64,000 bases of DNA from Clostridia bacterium. Its GTDB lineage: Bacteria > Bacillota > Clostridia > Christensenellales > Borkfalkiaceae. Position 1 is the first letter of the stretch, and every line of letters begins with the position of its first letter. A program made the position numbers and the translations under genes. The notes beneath the pieces are model-generated. The model saw nothing but the letters and a program-made list of their open reading frames with translations. It had not been told where the DNA came from and did no database searches. Of the stretch, positions 1 to 8,897 are shown piece by piece. The stretch spans positions 21,006-85,005 of the forward strand of contig JAFQEM010000009.1 in NCBI GenBank assembly GCA_017399035.1. The letters are read 5' to 3'.

Positions 1-536
1 ATATCGTCCATCATCTGTTGGCGGGTAAAAATTTTACCCGGAAAAGATACCATTTTATAAAGTAACATAAATTCTTTTTGTGGTAAAATTATACTTTCCC
101 CACCAGTTATAATAGTTAGCGAATCACACTCTAAAACAGTTCCGCCTATAATCTGACGGCGGTCGTTCATCATTTGCGCACGACGAAGTAACGCACCTAC
201 ACGGATTACCATTTCATTTACGTTTATAGGTTTTACCATATAATCGTCAGTACCCGATAAAAATCCTAAACGCATATCGTCAAACTCTGCCTTTGCCGTT
301 ACCATAAGCACTGGGATATTGCTACCGCTATCACGAATTGACCTAACTAATTCATTGCCGTCCATAACGGGCATCATAACGTCTGAAATAATAAGGTCGT
401 AATATTCGGCGTCTAACGCCTCTAAAGCCTCTTTTCCGTTAGAAACCCCCTTTACGTTATAGCCGTTTTTCATTAGTACCCTACCAAAAAGTTGGCGAAT
501 TTTTGCGTCGTCTTCAGCGATAAGAATTTTAAACAT
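1..536 (-). CDS. OmpR-family response regulator (C-terminus cut by window edge)
   Basis: Two-component DNA-binding response regulator, translated by hand from the minus strand. It begins MFKILIAEDDAKIRQLFG; the start is supported by an AAGGAGA ribosome binding site just upstream. The receiver domain covers about residues 1-115, with the acidic pair E8/D9-D10, the phospho-acceptor Asp52 in IISDVMMPVMDG, and the conserved Lys in MVKPIN. A winged-helix OmpR/PhoB output domain begins near residue 130 (LPQKEFMLL) and runs off the window after about 178 residues. The partner histidine kinase would be expected beyond the left edge. It is transcribed separately from the fumarase operon, because a terminator-like hairpin lies between them. 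Confidence 0.9.
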   Translation of the reverse strand, partial: MFKILIAEDDAKIRQLFGRVLMKNGYNVKGVSNGKEALEALDAEYYDLIISDVMMPVMDGNELVRSIRDSGSNIPVLMVTAKAEFDDMRLGFLSGTDDYMVKPINVNEMVIRVGALLRRAQMMNDRRQIIGGTVLECDSLTIITGGESIILPQKEFMLLYKMVSFPGKIFTRQQMMDD

Positions 537-696
537 ATCTTCTCCTTAAATTAGTACCTTGTCTTTTATTATATATAAAATTAAAATTTATGTAAAGCAA
601 AAAGCAAAAACACCTTGTTTCTATTTCAAATTACGCTATAATTGTATACGATTTTCTTCAATTAAACGTCAATTACTTATCAATTTTAGTTGATAT

Positions 697-731
697 AAAA
701 AGTGGCGCACCACTAGGATACGCCACTAAAA
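697..731 (-). terminator. Rho-independent terminator of the fumarase operon
   Basis: A 7-bp stem, AGTGGCG (701-707) with CGCCACT (721-727), is followed on the minus strand by a T-run. It lies just past the stop codon of the hydratase beta subunit. Confidence 0.65.
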
Positions 732-745
732 AATTTTATAAAATA

Positions 746-1369
746 TTAGTATAATTTTGTAAACTCAAAGTCTTCTTCTATTCCTAAATCTTTTAACGCC
801 TTTTGTTTTCTCTCAGCAATTTCACCGTCAAGTTTATCAAAATAGTTATTGCCTTCTGCATCAATATCTACGATAAACGGACCTAAATCTTTAACCTTGA
901 AAAACCACGCAGCCTCAATTCTTCCAAGTTCGTCGTAAAGATGAACGTCTTGCACTTCAATAGAATCTATCCATAAGTTAGGGCTTACCGAACGGGGGGA
1001 AACGTGCACGCACTTTTTCTCTTTCATCATTGCCATTGTAGATGCGCCCATAGTCGTTTTACCAACAATCATTTTTAAGTTCCACTCGTCAACGCTCTTT
1101 GCGCCCCACTTTTCAAAACGGATACTTGAAGTGGGCATAAACGACATAAGTTTCCACTTGCCGTTCTCTTTTACGATAATAGGACCGTTATGTATCAAAA
1201 TATTTCTGCCTTCCGTAGAAAAGGGAAGCGTGTGCTTTTCGTCAAAAATATACTTTTGCAATCTTGAACGACAGGTAAAACACTCACCGCTGATATAAAC
1301 CGTGTCGCCAAGTTTAAGTTTTTTTACGTCTTCGTCCGTAAGTGGACCGTTAAGATGATATACAGACAT
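746..1369 (-). CDS. Class I (Fe-S) fumarate hydratase-type, beta subunit
   Basis: C-terminal-half subunit of an oxygen-sensitive Fe-S hydro-lyase (fumarase / L-tartrate dehydratase family), 207 residues, the usual size for the split beta subunit. Family signatures seen are LNGPLTDEDVKKLKLGDTV at the N-terminus, GPIIVKENGKW, and the strongly conserved GKTTMGASTMAMMKEK segment, which belongs to the swivelling domain carrying substrate-binding residues. It starts 12 bp after the alpha subunit and should form the enzyme with it. Fumarate, tartrate and mesaconate hydratases cannot be separated by sequence alone. The neighbouring AtuA-like and DUF4387 genes argue for a specialised hydroxy-acid route rather than only the TCA reaction. 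Confidence 0.88.
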   Translation of the reverse strand: MSVYHLNGPLTDEDVKKLKLGDTVYISGECFTCRSRLQKYIFDEKHTLPFSTEGRNILIHNGPIIVKENGKWKLMSFMPTSSIRFEKWGAKSVDEWNLKMIVGKTTMGASTMAMMKEKKCVHVSPRSVSPNLWIDSIEVQDVHLYDELGRIEAAWFFKVKDLGPFIVDIDAEGNNYFDKLDGEIAERKQKALKDLGIEEDFEFTKLY

Positions 1370-1381
1370 TTTTTACCCTCC

Positions 1382-2299
1382 TTATCTATCCCCGAACCAG
1401 TTGGGGCTTTTCATTTTGCTAACAGTTCCGTCTGCATCAATTCTGCTTGACGCACGGCGTGCTACCATACAGTTTGTGCTTGTTGCGCAAGCAATTCCTG
1501 CAATATGCGTATATGCGTATTCAACGTTTACCGCAAGCACCGAAGTTGCACCGCCCGAACCTAAAATACCTATGCCAAGACTATTTAACGCCTTATATAA
1601 ATCTTCTTCTATCTTTGCAAACATAGGGTCGGGGTGTTTTGAACCAACCGTTCTTAAACAAGCCGCCTCTTTTGCAAGGTTTGCAGCAACGTTTGCCGTG
1701 CCACCGATACCTATACCCAAAACGGATGGCGGACAAACAGCACCCGCTCTTGCCGACGCAACAAAACTTTCAATAACGAATTTTTCAATACCCTTTATTC
1801 CGTCTGCAAAAGCAACTATTCTGTGTCTTGTTCCACCAAAGCACTCACTTCCGCCGCCTTTTGCTGCGTAAGATATTTCAATAAAATCTCCGTCTACGAA
1901 CTGATAAGTAAAGTCGGGGATATTCATACCGATATTGTTACCAGGGTCGTAACCCGTCAAGGGGTGTTTCATGGTTGCTCTTAAATAACCCTTTTCCGTT
2001 GCTCTAGCAACTGCTCTGCGGGCAGCGTTTTCAAGTTCAACAAAACCACCCTCTAATTTACAGTTGTTACCAACCTTAAAATAAAAGATAGGCCAACCCG
2101 TATCTACGCACAAGGGGTTTTCACGCTTTGCCGAAAGTTCCATACTTTCAAGAGTTGCCTTTAACCCTTTTTTTGCCTCTACGTCGGTTTCTCTCTCTAT
2201 TGCTTTTTCAAACGCCTCTTTAACGTCGTCGGATATTTCCGTTGCGCCACGCTTTATCGTTTGAAATAACGCCTCTTCATAAATTTCAGTTTTTATCAT
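1382..2299 (-). CDS. Class I (Fe-S) fumarate hydratase-type, alpha subunit
   Basis: Cluster-binding subunit of the two-subunit [4Fe-4S] hydro-lyase, 305 residues. Candidate cluster cysteines are Cys64 (NPLCVDTGWP), Cys189 (GAVCPPSVLGIGIGG) and a cysteine in the C-terminal CATSTNC region. The KGGGSECFGG motif and KHPLTGYDPGNN are also typical of the family. It catalyses reversible addition of water to an unsaturated dicarboxylate in the cytoplasm. It is read after the DUF4387 gene and before the beta subunit in one apparent operon. Whether the substrate is fumarate, tartrate or a methylated analogue is not decided by what is visible. Confidence 0.88.
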   Translation of the reverse strand: MIKTEIYEEALFQTIKRGATEISDDVKEAFEKAIERETDVEAKKGLKATLESMELSAKRENPLCVDTGWPIFYFKVGNNCKLEGGFVELENAARRAVARATEKGYLRATMKHPLTGYDPGNNIGMNIPDFTYQFVDGDFIEISYAAKGGGSECFGGTRHRIVAFADGIKGIEKFVIESFVASARAGAVCPPSVLGIGIGGTANVAANLAKEAACLRTVGSKHPDPMFAKIEEDLYKALNSLGIGILGSGGATSVLAVNVEYAYTHIAGIACATSTNCMVARRASSRIDADGTVSKMKSPNWFGDR

Positions 2300-2349
2300 A
2301 ATTTTTATTTCCTTTTATATAATTTTGTTGCCAAAATCCGCTACCGTAT

Positions 2350-2646
2350 TTAAATTTCTATGTTTGCAAGTGGCATATGTTGTTGACAGCCATAAACGTC
2401 GTCGTCAAAAAGACTTCCACTTACGTTCTTTCTTGGGAAAGTTATTTTAATAGAATTTACTATTTCATAAGGGATTATTTCCACACTATTTTCATCTACG
2501 TTATAAGCCTTTGCAACCACGCTTTTATTAAGACTGCAAAGTGCAGTTTGCATTTTTTCTCTGCTATCGAACATAAGGTCAAAAGTTATATAGAGCGGAC
2601 CTGCATTTTTACTTCTTAAAATTTTGGTAAGTTCAATTAGTTTCAT
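2350..2646 (-). CDS. DUF4387 family protein
   Basis: Small 98-residue protein matching the DUF4387 pattern: an N-terminal LTKILRSKNAGPLYITFDLMF, a central YNVDENSVEII, and the acidic DDDVYGCQQHMPLANIEI at the end. The family is known to sit beside AtuA-like DUF1446 proteins, and here it starts one base after that gene's stop, so the two are probably translationally coupled and may act together. No catalytic function is established for the family. The conserved Asn/Ala-Gly segment and the terminal Cys-Gln-Gln are visible, but no known cofactor motif is. Confidence 0.8.
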   Translation of the reverse strand: MKLIELTKILRSKNAGPLYITFDLMFDSREKMQTALCSLNKSVVAKAYNVDENSVEIIPYEIVNSIKITFPRKNVSGSLFDDDVYGCQQHMPLANIEI

Positions 2647-2647
2647 C

Positions 2648-3964
2648 TTAAACCTCCTCTATCGCTACTTTTACCGTTTCTTCTAAATTGTCAACCTTTG
2701 CCAAATGGAACACAGAGAACTCGTAAACCTCGCCCACGTGTACGTCTGACGGAGAGAATGGGAACGCCACGTTACCCGCGCTTGACTTTCTGCCAACGTA
2801 ATCGCAATGCAACGTTCTTGACCTTGCCAAAGAACAAACGGTGTCGGCTATATCTTGAGTTTTGCCAACCGCATCAATAACTACGCAGAAATTTGATTCT
2901 GCACCGCCGTATTTTCTAAAGTTAAGCGTATAATCTTCACTACCGCAAGTAACTGCGCTTGCAACGAAGTCTTTTACCGTCTTTTCTATATAGTCGAAAT
3001 TCTTTATAGTGAGCGGGTCGAAAATGCCACCTACACAAATGGTTCTATACCCTACCTTTTTAACCCCTTCAAGTTTAAGAGTTTTTTCTTTTGCGGGTGT
3101 AAAGGTTGCGCCAGAAATTCTCACCGTGCGTTCGTCAATTTGCTCAAACTTTGCATCTTTAATATTTATTTCGCCATCAGGTTCGTATATCATATACGGG
3201 TTAGTTTGCTCGTACATAGTGTGTGCGGCTGTTCTCTCTGCGCTACACTTTCTTTTTGGGCTTGCAGGGCGAAGTTCAAAATAGTCGTCGTACATATAAC
3301 TTTGCATAACGTCTGCCGCCGCCACGGGTTCTGCGCACATTGCCCCACATTCCATAATTTTTGCCATATGGAAAGCAAGACCTTCTTTATAACCGTTAAA
3401 AACACACGGCGCAGCGTAAATAGCCGTATCACAAGCACGCCCAGAAACTATAACGTCAACTTTTTGCTCTAACAACTTTATAATAGGGGCAACGCCTATT
3501 TGACTAACTATTCTTTCGCTATCTGAAACCATTTTTTCAGTAAGCGGAAAACTTTCGCTCATATTGATAATTTTTCCACTGTTTAACTTTTCTAAAACGT
3601 ATTCTTTATCAACGTCGCTATAAATAACGCCCATCTTAAAGGATAGATTTTTTTCTTTTGCAATTTCTCTGATAATATCTAGCAACCAGTCGGTATGCGC
3701 TTTTGCGCCCGCACCACCTGCCGAACCTATTATAAACGGCGCTTTGTGTTCAAGCGCTTTTGGCAAAGCAAGCGACAAATCTCTTTTTACTGCATTTCTG
3801 TCTGTAAAAGATTTTCCGCTACCTAAATAATACGGACCTGGGTCGGTTGAACCTGCGTCTACGCCAACGTAATCAACGTGTTCGGAAAAAGCAACCTCTA
3901 AAGCCTCTTCACTATAGCCGTAACCAAGCAGTCCGCAAAGTGAAACTATTTTCATCAAATCCAC
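2648..3964 (-). CDS. AtuA-like (DUF1446) protein
   Basis: 438-residue protein of the acyclic terpene utilisation AtuA / DUF1446 family. Features seen are a Rossmann-like start KIVSLCGLLGYGYSEEAL, VDYVGVDAGSTDPGPYYLGSG, IIGSAGGAGAKAH, VSGRACDTAIYAAP and a C-terminal YGGAESNFCVVID segment. AtuA is needed for citronellol/geraniol use in Pseudomonas, but its exact chemistry is unresolved, and most Firmicute members lie in gene sets with no terpene genes. Here it is the promoter-proximal gene of an operon with DUF4387 and the hydratase subunits, divergent from an AraC regulator. I infer a role in a catabolic branch for a hydroxylated or unsaturated acid. Confidence 0.8.
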   Translation of the reverse strand: MDLMKIVSLCGLLGYGYSEEALEVAFSEHVDYVGVDAGSTDPGPYYLGSGKSFTDRNAVKRDLSLALPKALEHKAPFIIGSAGGAGAKAHTDWLLDIIREIAKEKNLSFKMGVIYSDVDKEYVLEKLNSGKIINMSESFPLTEKMVSDSERIVSQIGVAPIIKLLEQKVDVIVSGRACDTAIYAAPCVFNGYKEGLAFHMAKIMECGAMCAEPVAAADVMQSYMYDDYFELRPASPKRKCSAERTAAHTMYEQTNPYMIYEPDGEINIKDAKFEQIDERTVRISGATFTPAKEKTLKLEGVKKVGYRTICVGGIFDPLTIKNFDYIEKTVKDFVASAVTCGSEDYTLNFRKYGGAESNFCVVIDAVGKTQDIADTVCSLARSRTLHCDYVGRKSSAGNVAFPFSPSDVHVGEVYEFSVFHLAKVDNLEETVKVAIEEV

Positions 3965-4093
3965 CTCCGAATTTTTATTTATAAATAAATTATACCACCG
4001 TTTATATATCTAATTATTGCATTTAGTATTATTTTAATTGCATTTTGTACGATTTTATTGTATTATAATATAAAAAGTTTTTAAGGATAAATT

Positions 4094-4963
4094 ATGGATA
4101 TCAAAAATTTTGTACTTTCATATTATCTTAATTCAACCGAATATTTTCACGTTCAAAAAGTAGAAAACGCAAAAGAGGCAAGAAATCCGCACACGCACGA
4201 CTATTTTCAAGTATATTACGTTTTAAAAGGCGGACTTACGCACCATCTTGAAAACCAAAGTTCACGCCTTGTTCACGGGGATACTTTTATTATACCGCCT
4301 GCGCGCACGCACTACGTTTCCCCCGACGATAACGCCGTTTTTTATTCGTTTTCTTTTACCCCTGAATTTGTAAACGAGCAAAACATAAGTTCTCGTCTTG
4401 CTAGAAACTTTTTAAATCTTTTGCAAACGGACACAAAAAATCCTTTGCACCCAAAAATTACACTTAACGCCAATGACGTTTTTCAAGTTGAAAACATTTT
4501 TTCACAACTTCTTAAAGAGTTTACGGACAAGTCGCTAGGCTATAACGAAACCGTTTGCTCTTATACGGTTATTTTATTGACCTTGCTTGCGCGCAACTAT
4601 TTTGAAAACGAACAAGCGCACCCCGTTAGTTATTTTGAAGACGACAAACAGTTCGTTATGCATTGCATTGATTACGTTGAAGAAAACTTTACCGACAAAC
4701 TTTTGCTTTATGAAATATGTAAGCGGTTTGGCGTTTCTAAAAGCAATTTTTGCGCGTTGTTTAAAAAAATTACGGGGTATTCTTTCAACTCTTTCGTGAA
4801 CCGCCGAAGAATTAAACAGGCAACTACCCTTATAAACGGCGGTTATAAAATTGACACCATTGCAGGGCTTTGCGGATATAACGATTTTTCAACCTTTTAT
4901 CGAAACTTTAAAAAGATAACGGGCGTTTCACCCAAAGACTTTAAATCACGCCCTAATCATTAA
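4094..4963 (+). CDS. AraC-family transcriptional regulator (divergent from AtuA operon)
   Basis: 289-residue activator-type regulator. The N-terminal cupin-like sensor covers about residues 30-110 (HTHDYFQVYYVLKGGL, HGDTFIIPPARTHYV). The C-terminal double helix-turn-helix covers about 190-285 (LLLYEICKRFGVSKSNFCALFKK, then IDTIAGLCGYNDFSTFYRNFKK, ending GVSPKDF). The start codon follows AAGGATAA. It is divergent from the AtuA-DUF4387-hydratase operon across a 129-bp AT-rich gap, the classic arrangement for a local activator of a catabolic operon. The ligand is unknown. Confidence 0.88.
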   Translation: MDIKNFVLSYYLNSTEYFHVQKVENAKEARNPHTHDYFQVYYVLKGGLTHHLENQSSRLVHGDTFIIPPARTHYVSPDDNAVFYSFSFTPEFVNEQNISSRLARNFLNLLQTDTKNPLHPKITLNANDVFQVENIFSQLLKEFTDKSLGYNETVCSYTVILLTLLARNYFENEQAHPVSYFEDDKQFVMHCIDYVEENFTDKLLLYEICKRFGVSKSNFCALFKKITGYSFNSFVNRRRIKQATTLINGGYKIDTIAGLCGYNDFSTFYRNFKKITGVSPKDFKSRPNH

Positions 4964-4980
4964 AAGTAGTTTTCGCAACA

Positions 4981-5013
4981 AAACCCCGACTAGCCGTTTG
5001 CTAGTCGGGGTTT
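4981..5013 (+). terminator. Strong rho-independent terminator after AraC gene
   Basis: Perfect 14-bp inverted repeat, AAACCCCGACTAGC (4981-4994) with GCTAGTCGGGGTTT (5000-5013), with a 5-nt loop followed by T-rich sequence. It can act in both directions, between the AraC gene and the convergent ACT/MBL operon. Confidence 0.85.
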
Positions 5014-5120
5014 TAGATTTATTCAATTAAAATATAGAGTTTAACGCTCTCAACTTTTTAACGGTAGATTAAACATCAACGAAAGCACATACTGCATTTT
5101 ACCAAAAACCTAAAATATCA

Positions 5121-6560
5121 CTATTTGGTCGTTTGTGTAAAATATTCTTTCTTTCCACCGTGGCCACCAAAGATATTCCAAATTCCTACGCCTAATCTAT
5201 GCAAAAAAGCAGAACGCTCTTTTGAACAAAGTTTTACGTCAGTATCCACCGAAGTCATTAAAATAGGTGCGTATTGATTATATTCGGCTTGTTTTTTAGT
5301 TAAATCTGTAAGATTTATAAACACGTCGCCCGTAAAAGCAACCATATGCTCGTAATCAATTAACAAAATTTCACCAGGTAAATGCCCGCCCTTACCTTCG
5401 TAAACTTCAAAATTAAGTTCACCTACAGAGTAAAAACCTATCTGTTCTATAGGGGCAGTTAAACTTGATTTATTCCACAATGGATAAAGTTTGTTTTTTT
5501 GAGCAGTTTCATACTCGGTTAAAATTTTACAAATACTTACGTATGGCAAATGCAAATAATTTCTTTCTCTAAAACCAGCAGTATTGTCTGCTTCTGCGCT
5601 TAAACTTTCAAAACTTCTTTGACTTGTTATAACTTCATCAAATTCATTAAGCAAACCACAATGGTCAACGTCTGCGTGAGTGATAATTAACCTTTCCTTT
5701 TTTGTTTTGAAATCAGGCACTAGGCTTTTAATCAAATTAAGCATTTCCTTTTTATAGCAAGCGTAACCCGAATCAACAAACACTCTTTCGCCGTCGCTTT
5801 GTATAATAGCGGTATTACTGCCACAATCAGGTTCTATTAAAATAATTTTCGTCTTTTCTGTGATATTATGCGTGGTAATTCTAGGGTTAAAGTTTTCGCC
5901 TTTGCTTTCTGCTAAAAGTTCTGCAAACTTACTTATACTATCAAAAGTTTTATAGGGGGAAAGACCTTGTTCGTCAAGCGTTTGCATTGCCAAATTTACG
6001 TTAACTAACAGTTCTTCTTTCTTTTTTTCTAAAAGCCCCATAGTTTTAACTAGCCCGTCAACGTAAGTGTTGTAAAAAATACTATTATCAAAAACCTTTT
6101 CAGTATTGTTATAATCAATAACGTTAACTTCACAAAGTTTTTCAGCTTGCGCTAAAAATTCGGTTAAATCATTTGTCTCATTTACATATAAGCCCATTTT
6201 AAAATATTGATAATCACTTCCGTTTTCTTGAGAACTAATATAAGAAATATTAAAATTAAAATTATTGATTAACTCTAAAACATTCGTTACACTTCCGGGT
6301 TTATCTTCCAAACGGAACTCTACCAAAACGATTTTGGTGTTTTCATCACCGTTTGAAAGATACCCTATTTCTTTTAATTTTTCATTTGCCTTTTCAAATT
6401 GAGTTTGTTCACCGTCAACTTCAATAAATAGAGTGTGAGAATCAACCGCTTTATTGTAACTAACTCTAGTAATGTTTATATCTAATTCAGAAAAACACTT
6501 ACTTGCTTTTAGAAAAGCGCCGATATGATTAGGCATTTTTGTTACGTATGTTTTTTTCAT
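5121..6560 (-). CDS. ACT-ACT-metallo-beta-lactamase-fold protein
   Basis: 479-residue protein. Two ACT-like ligand-binding modules are seen at about residues 3-68 (TKMPNHIGAFLKASKCFSEL) and 77-145 (EFRLEDKPGSVTNVLELINN). After a helical linker, an MBL-fold domain runs from about 235 to the end. MBL ligand motifs are THADVDHCG, GGHLPGE, FTGDVF and GGHGG. The first motif is HxDxDH rather than the usual HxHxDH, so metal binding may differ. It starts 6 bp after the XRE-cupin-acyl-CoA synthetase gene and is clearly co-transcribed. ACT domains often bind amino acids, which fits a T-box-controlled operon. A thioesterase-like or other hydrolase role acting on the synthetase's products is a guess; the true substrate is unknown. 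Confidence 0.78.
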   Translation of the reverse strand: MKKTYVTKMPNHIGAFLKASKCFSELDINITRVSYNKAVDSHTLFIEVDGEQTQFEKANEKLKEIGYLSNGDENTKIVLVEFRLEDKPGSVTNVLELINNFNFNISYISSQENGSDYQYFKMGLYVNETNDLTEFLAQAEKLCEVNVIDYNNTEKVFDNSIFYNTYVDGLVKTMGLLEKKKEELLVNVNLAMQTLDEQGLSPYKTFDSISKFAELLAESKGENFNPRITTHNITEKTKIILIEPDCGSNTAIIQSDGERVFVDSGYACYKKEMLNLIKSLVPDFKTKKERLIITHADVDHCGLLNEFDEVITSQRSFESLSAEADNTAGFRERNYLHLPYVSICKILTEYETAQKNKLYPLWNKSSLTAPIEQIGFYSVGELNFEVYEGKGGHLPGEILLIDYEHMVAFTGDVFINLTDLTKKQAEYNQYAPILMTSVDTDVKLCSKERSAFLHRLGVGIWNIFGGHGGKKEYFTQTTK

Positions 6561-6566
6561 AACGTA

Positions 6567-8834
6567 TTAAAGTTTATTTCTTTGAATTTTTCCGCTGATA
6601 GTTTTGGGAAGTTCGTCACGGAACACAACCACTCTAGGATATTTATAAGGTGCGGTATGGTCCTTAACGTATTTTTGAATTTCCTTCTTCAATTCTTCAC
6701 TAGGTTTAGTTCCTTTAGTTAAAACTATGCTTGCCTTAACGACTTGGCCACGAACTTCGTCAGGAACGGCAGAAACGCCACATTCTAATACGTAAGGTAA
6801 TTCCATTATTACGCTTTCAATTTCAAACGGTCCGATACGGTAACCACTAGACTTTATAACATCGTCAACACGGCCAACGTACCAAAAATATCCGTCTTCA
6901 TCTCGCCACGCAGTGTCGCCCGTATGATACAAACCGTCGTGCCAAGCATCTTTAGTTTTAACCTCGTCAAGATAATATTCTTTGAATAATCCACAGGGAA
7001 CTTCTTTGTCGGTATGGATAACTATTTCACCAACTTCACCTGCAGCCACGGGATTGCCGTCAGCGTCAACAATATCTACGTCAAATTGCGGGCTTGCCTT
7101 ACCCATAGCGCCGATTTTTGGCGTAGTGCCGTAAAGGTTTGCTATTGCAAGAGTAGTTTCAGTTTGACCAAAACCTTCCATAATCTCTAACCCTGTTGCA
7201 GCCTTAAATTGATTGAATACTTCTGGGTTAAGCGCCTCACCTGCGGTAGTCATATGATGTATTGAAGACAAATCGAATTTAGACAAGTCGCCACGGATAA
7301 GCATACGGAGCATTGTGGGCGGAGCGCAGAAAGTGGTTATGTTATATTTTGCAAACATAGGCAATATATCGTTTTCATCAAACCTATCAAAGTCATAAAC
7401 GAAAACTGCGCCTTCGCAAAGCCATTGACCGTAAAGTTTGCCCCAAAGTGATTTACCCCAACCCGTGTCGGAAATAGTAAGGTGCAAACCGTCTCTTTCG
7501 CAACAATGCCAGTATTTTGCCGTTACGAAATGCCCCAAAGCGTAAGTGTGTTTGTGCGCTGCCATTTTAGGATTGCCAGTAGTTCCCGAAGTAAAGAACA
7601 TAAGCGCAGTTTCATCACCGCAAGACGCATCTTCAGTGCGCTCAAACTTACCAGAGAACAAGGGATATTCTTTATCAAAATCGTGCCAACCCTCTTTAGC
7701 GTCGCCAACCATTATAAGCGTTTCAACTTGCGAACACTTTTTAGCCGCGCTTTGCGCAAATTGATAAGTGTCGCCGTCGGCGGTGCAAACTATCGCCTTA
7801 ACGCCTGCAGAATTATATCTATATTCAAAATCGTGTTCTTTAAGTTGATTAGTTGCAGGTATTGCAACTGCGCCAAGTTTATGAAGGGCAACCATACAGA
7901 ACCAGAATTGATAGTGGCGTTTAAGAACAATCATAACTTTATCGCCACGCTTAATACCTAAAGACGTGAAATAGTTTGCCACTTGGTTAGACGCGCGCTT
8001 TATATCTTTAAATGTAAAACGACGTTCGTTTTTAAATTTATCTAAATGCAACATTGCAAGTTTGTCGGGATATTTTTCAGCAATTTGGTCAACTATGTCA
8101 AAACCGAAGTTGAAAGTTTTTGTATTTTTAAATTTAATGTTTTTAAGTTCACCGTTTTCGTTTTCTTCAACGTCAACGAACTTTTCGCACACCAAACTTT
8201 CACTCTTTTTAGCCGCCATAACGCTCTTTCTAACAGCGGTTTCTTCGGTATTATCACCCGACATAACCACCGCAACGAAAGTGCAATCTTGCCCGTCAAC
8301 GGCAATCATACCGTGTGGGATAGAAGAGTTATAATAGATGCTATCGCCTTCGCCCAAAATTTCAGTATGGTCGCCAACTTGAACTTTGAGTTTACCGTTT
8401 AAAACTAGGTCAAATTCTTGACCGCTGTGAGTGGTCAAGTGAATAGGCTTATTTTGTTGAGTGGCAGAATATTCATACTTAACGTAATAAGGTTCTGCAA
8501 GTTTATCTTTAAATTTAGGCGCAAGGTTAGAAATATCAATGCCGTCTTCTTTAGCAGTTTCTTGCCCACGGCCTTTTCTTGTAACCGTATAAGTGGAAAG
8601 TTTTGCAGAACTACCTTGCAAAAGTTCTGTCATTTCTACTTTGAAAACCAAAGCGCATTTGTGGATAAAAGAGAAAGGAATATCCACCGTTCCACTTTCA
8701 TAAGAAAGATATTGTTGTTCGGAAACGTCGGTTTTTTCAGCTAATTCTGAAACGGAAAAGCCCATAATTTCACGCAACTCCTTAATTCTAGTTGCGATTT
8801 CAGATAACTGATTTAAAGTGTTGTTTGAGTTCAT
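6567..8834 (-). CDS. XRE-cupin-AMP-forming acyl-CoA synthetase fusion
   Basis: 755-residue three-part protein. Residues about 10-65 are an XRE-type helix-turn-helix (IKELREIMGFSVSELAEKT). Residues about 115-190 are a cupin (HSGQEFDLVLNGKLKVQVG, SSIPHGM). From about 235 it is an ANL-superfamily acyl-CoA synthetase resembling medium-chain ACSM enzymes. ANL motifs seen are the P-loop FFTSGTTGNPKMAAHKH, GFGQTE, YHTGD, the hinge GRVDDVIKSSGYR, and the catalytic Lys in PKTISGKIQR. It would activate a carboxylic acid with ATP to the acyl-CoA, while the HTH and cupin may sense ligand or bind DNA. It is the first gene after the T-box leader and repeat array, and is coupled to the ACT-MBL gene. A GGAGG-like site precedes ATG. 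Confidence 0.87.
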   Translation of the reverse strand: MNSNNTLNQLSEIATRIKELREIMGFSVSELAEKTDVSEQQYLSYESGTVDIPFSFIHKCALVFKVEMTELLQGSSAKLSTYTVTRKGRGQETAKEDGIDISNLAPKFKDKLAEPYYVKYEYSATQQNKPIHLTTHSGQEFDLVLNGKLKVQVGDHTEILGEGDSIYYNSSIPHGMIAVDGQDCTFVAVVMSGDNTEETAVRKSVMAAKKSESLVCEKFVDVEENENGELKNIKFKNTKTFNFGFDIVDQIAEKYPDKLAMLHLDKFKNERRFTFKDIKRASNQVANYFTSLGIKRGDKVMIVLKRHYQFWFCMVALHKLGAVAIPATNQLKEHDFEYRYNSAGVKAIVCTADGDTYQFAQSAAKKCSQVETLIMVGDAKEGWHDFDKEYPLFSGKFERTEDASCGDETALMFFTSGTTGNPKMAAHKHTYALGHFVTAKYWHCCERDGLHLTISDTGWGKSLWGKLYGQWLCEGAVFVYDFDRFDENDILPMFAKYNITTFCAPPTMLRMLIRGDLSKFDLSSIHHMTTAGEALNPEVFNQFKAATGLEIMEGFGQTETTLAIANLYGTTPKIGAMGKASPQFDVDIVDADGNPVAAGEVGEIVIHTDKEVPCGLFKEYYLDEVKTKDAWHDGLYHTGDTAWRDEDGYFWYVGRVDDVIKSSGYRIGPFEIESVIMELPYVLECGVSAVPDEVRGQVVKASIVLTKGTKPSEELKKEIQKYVKDHTAPYKYPRVVVFRDELPKTISGKIQRNKL

Positions 8835-8897
8835 GGTTGCTAACCTCCTTAAAAATTATATATGTTTTTTATTTTTTTATTTAATGAAACGCGTTGT

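Noticed and set aside
4045-4069. Consensus promoter for the first AraC gene
   Set aside because: A TATAAT box is present, but no -35 sequence sits at the right spacing (13 or 20 nt only).
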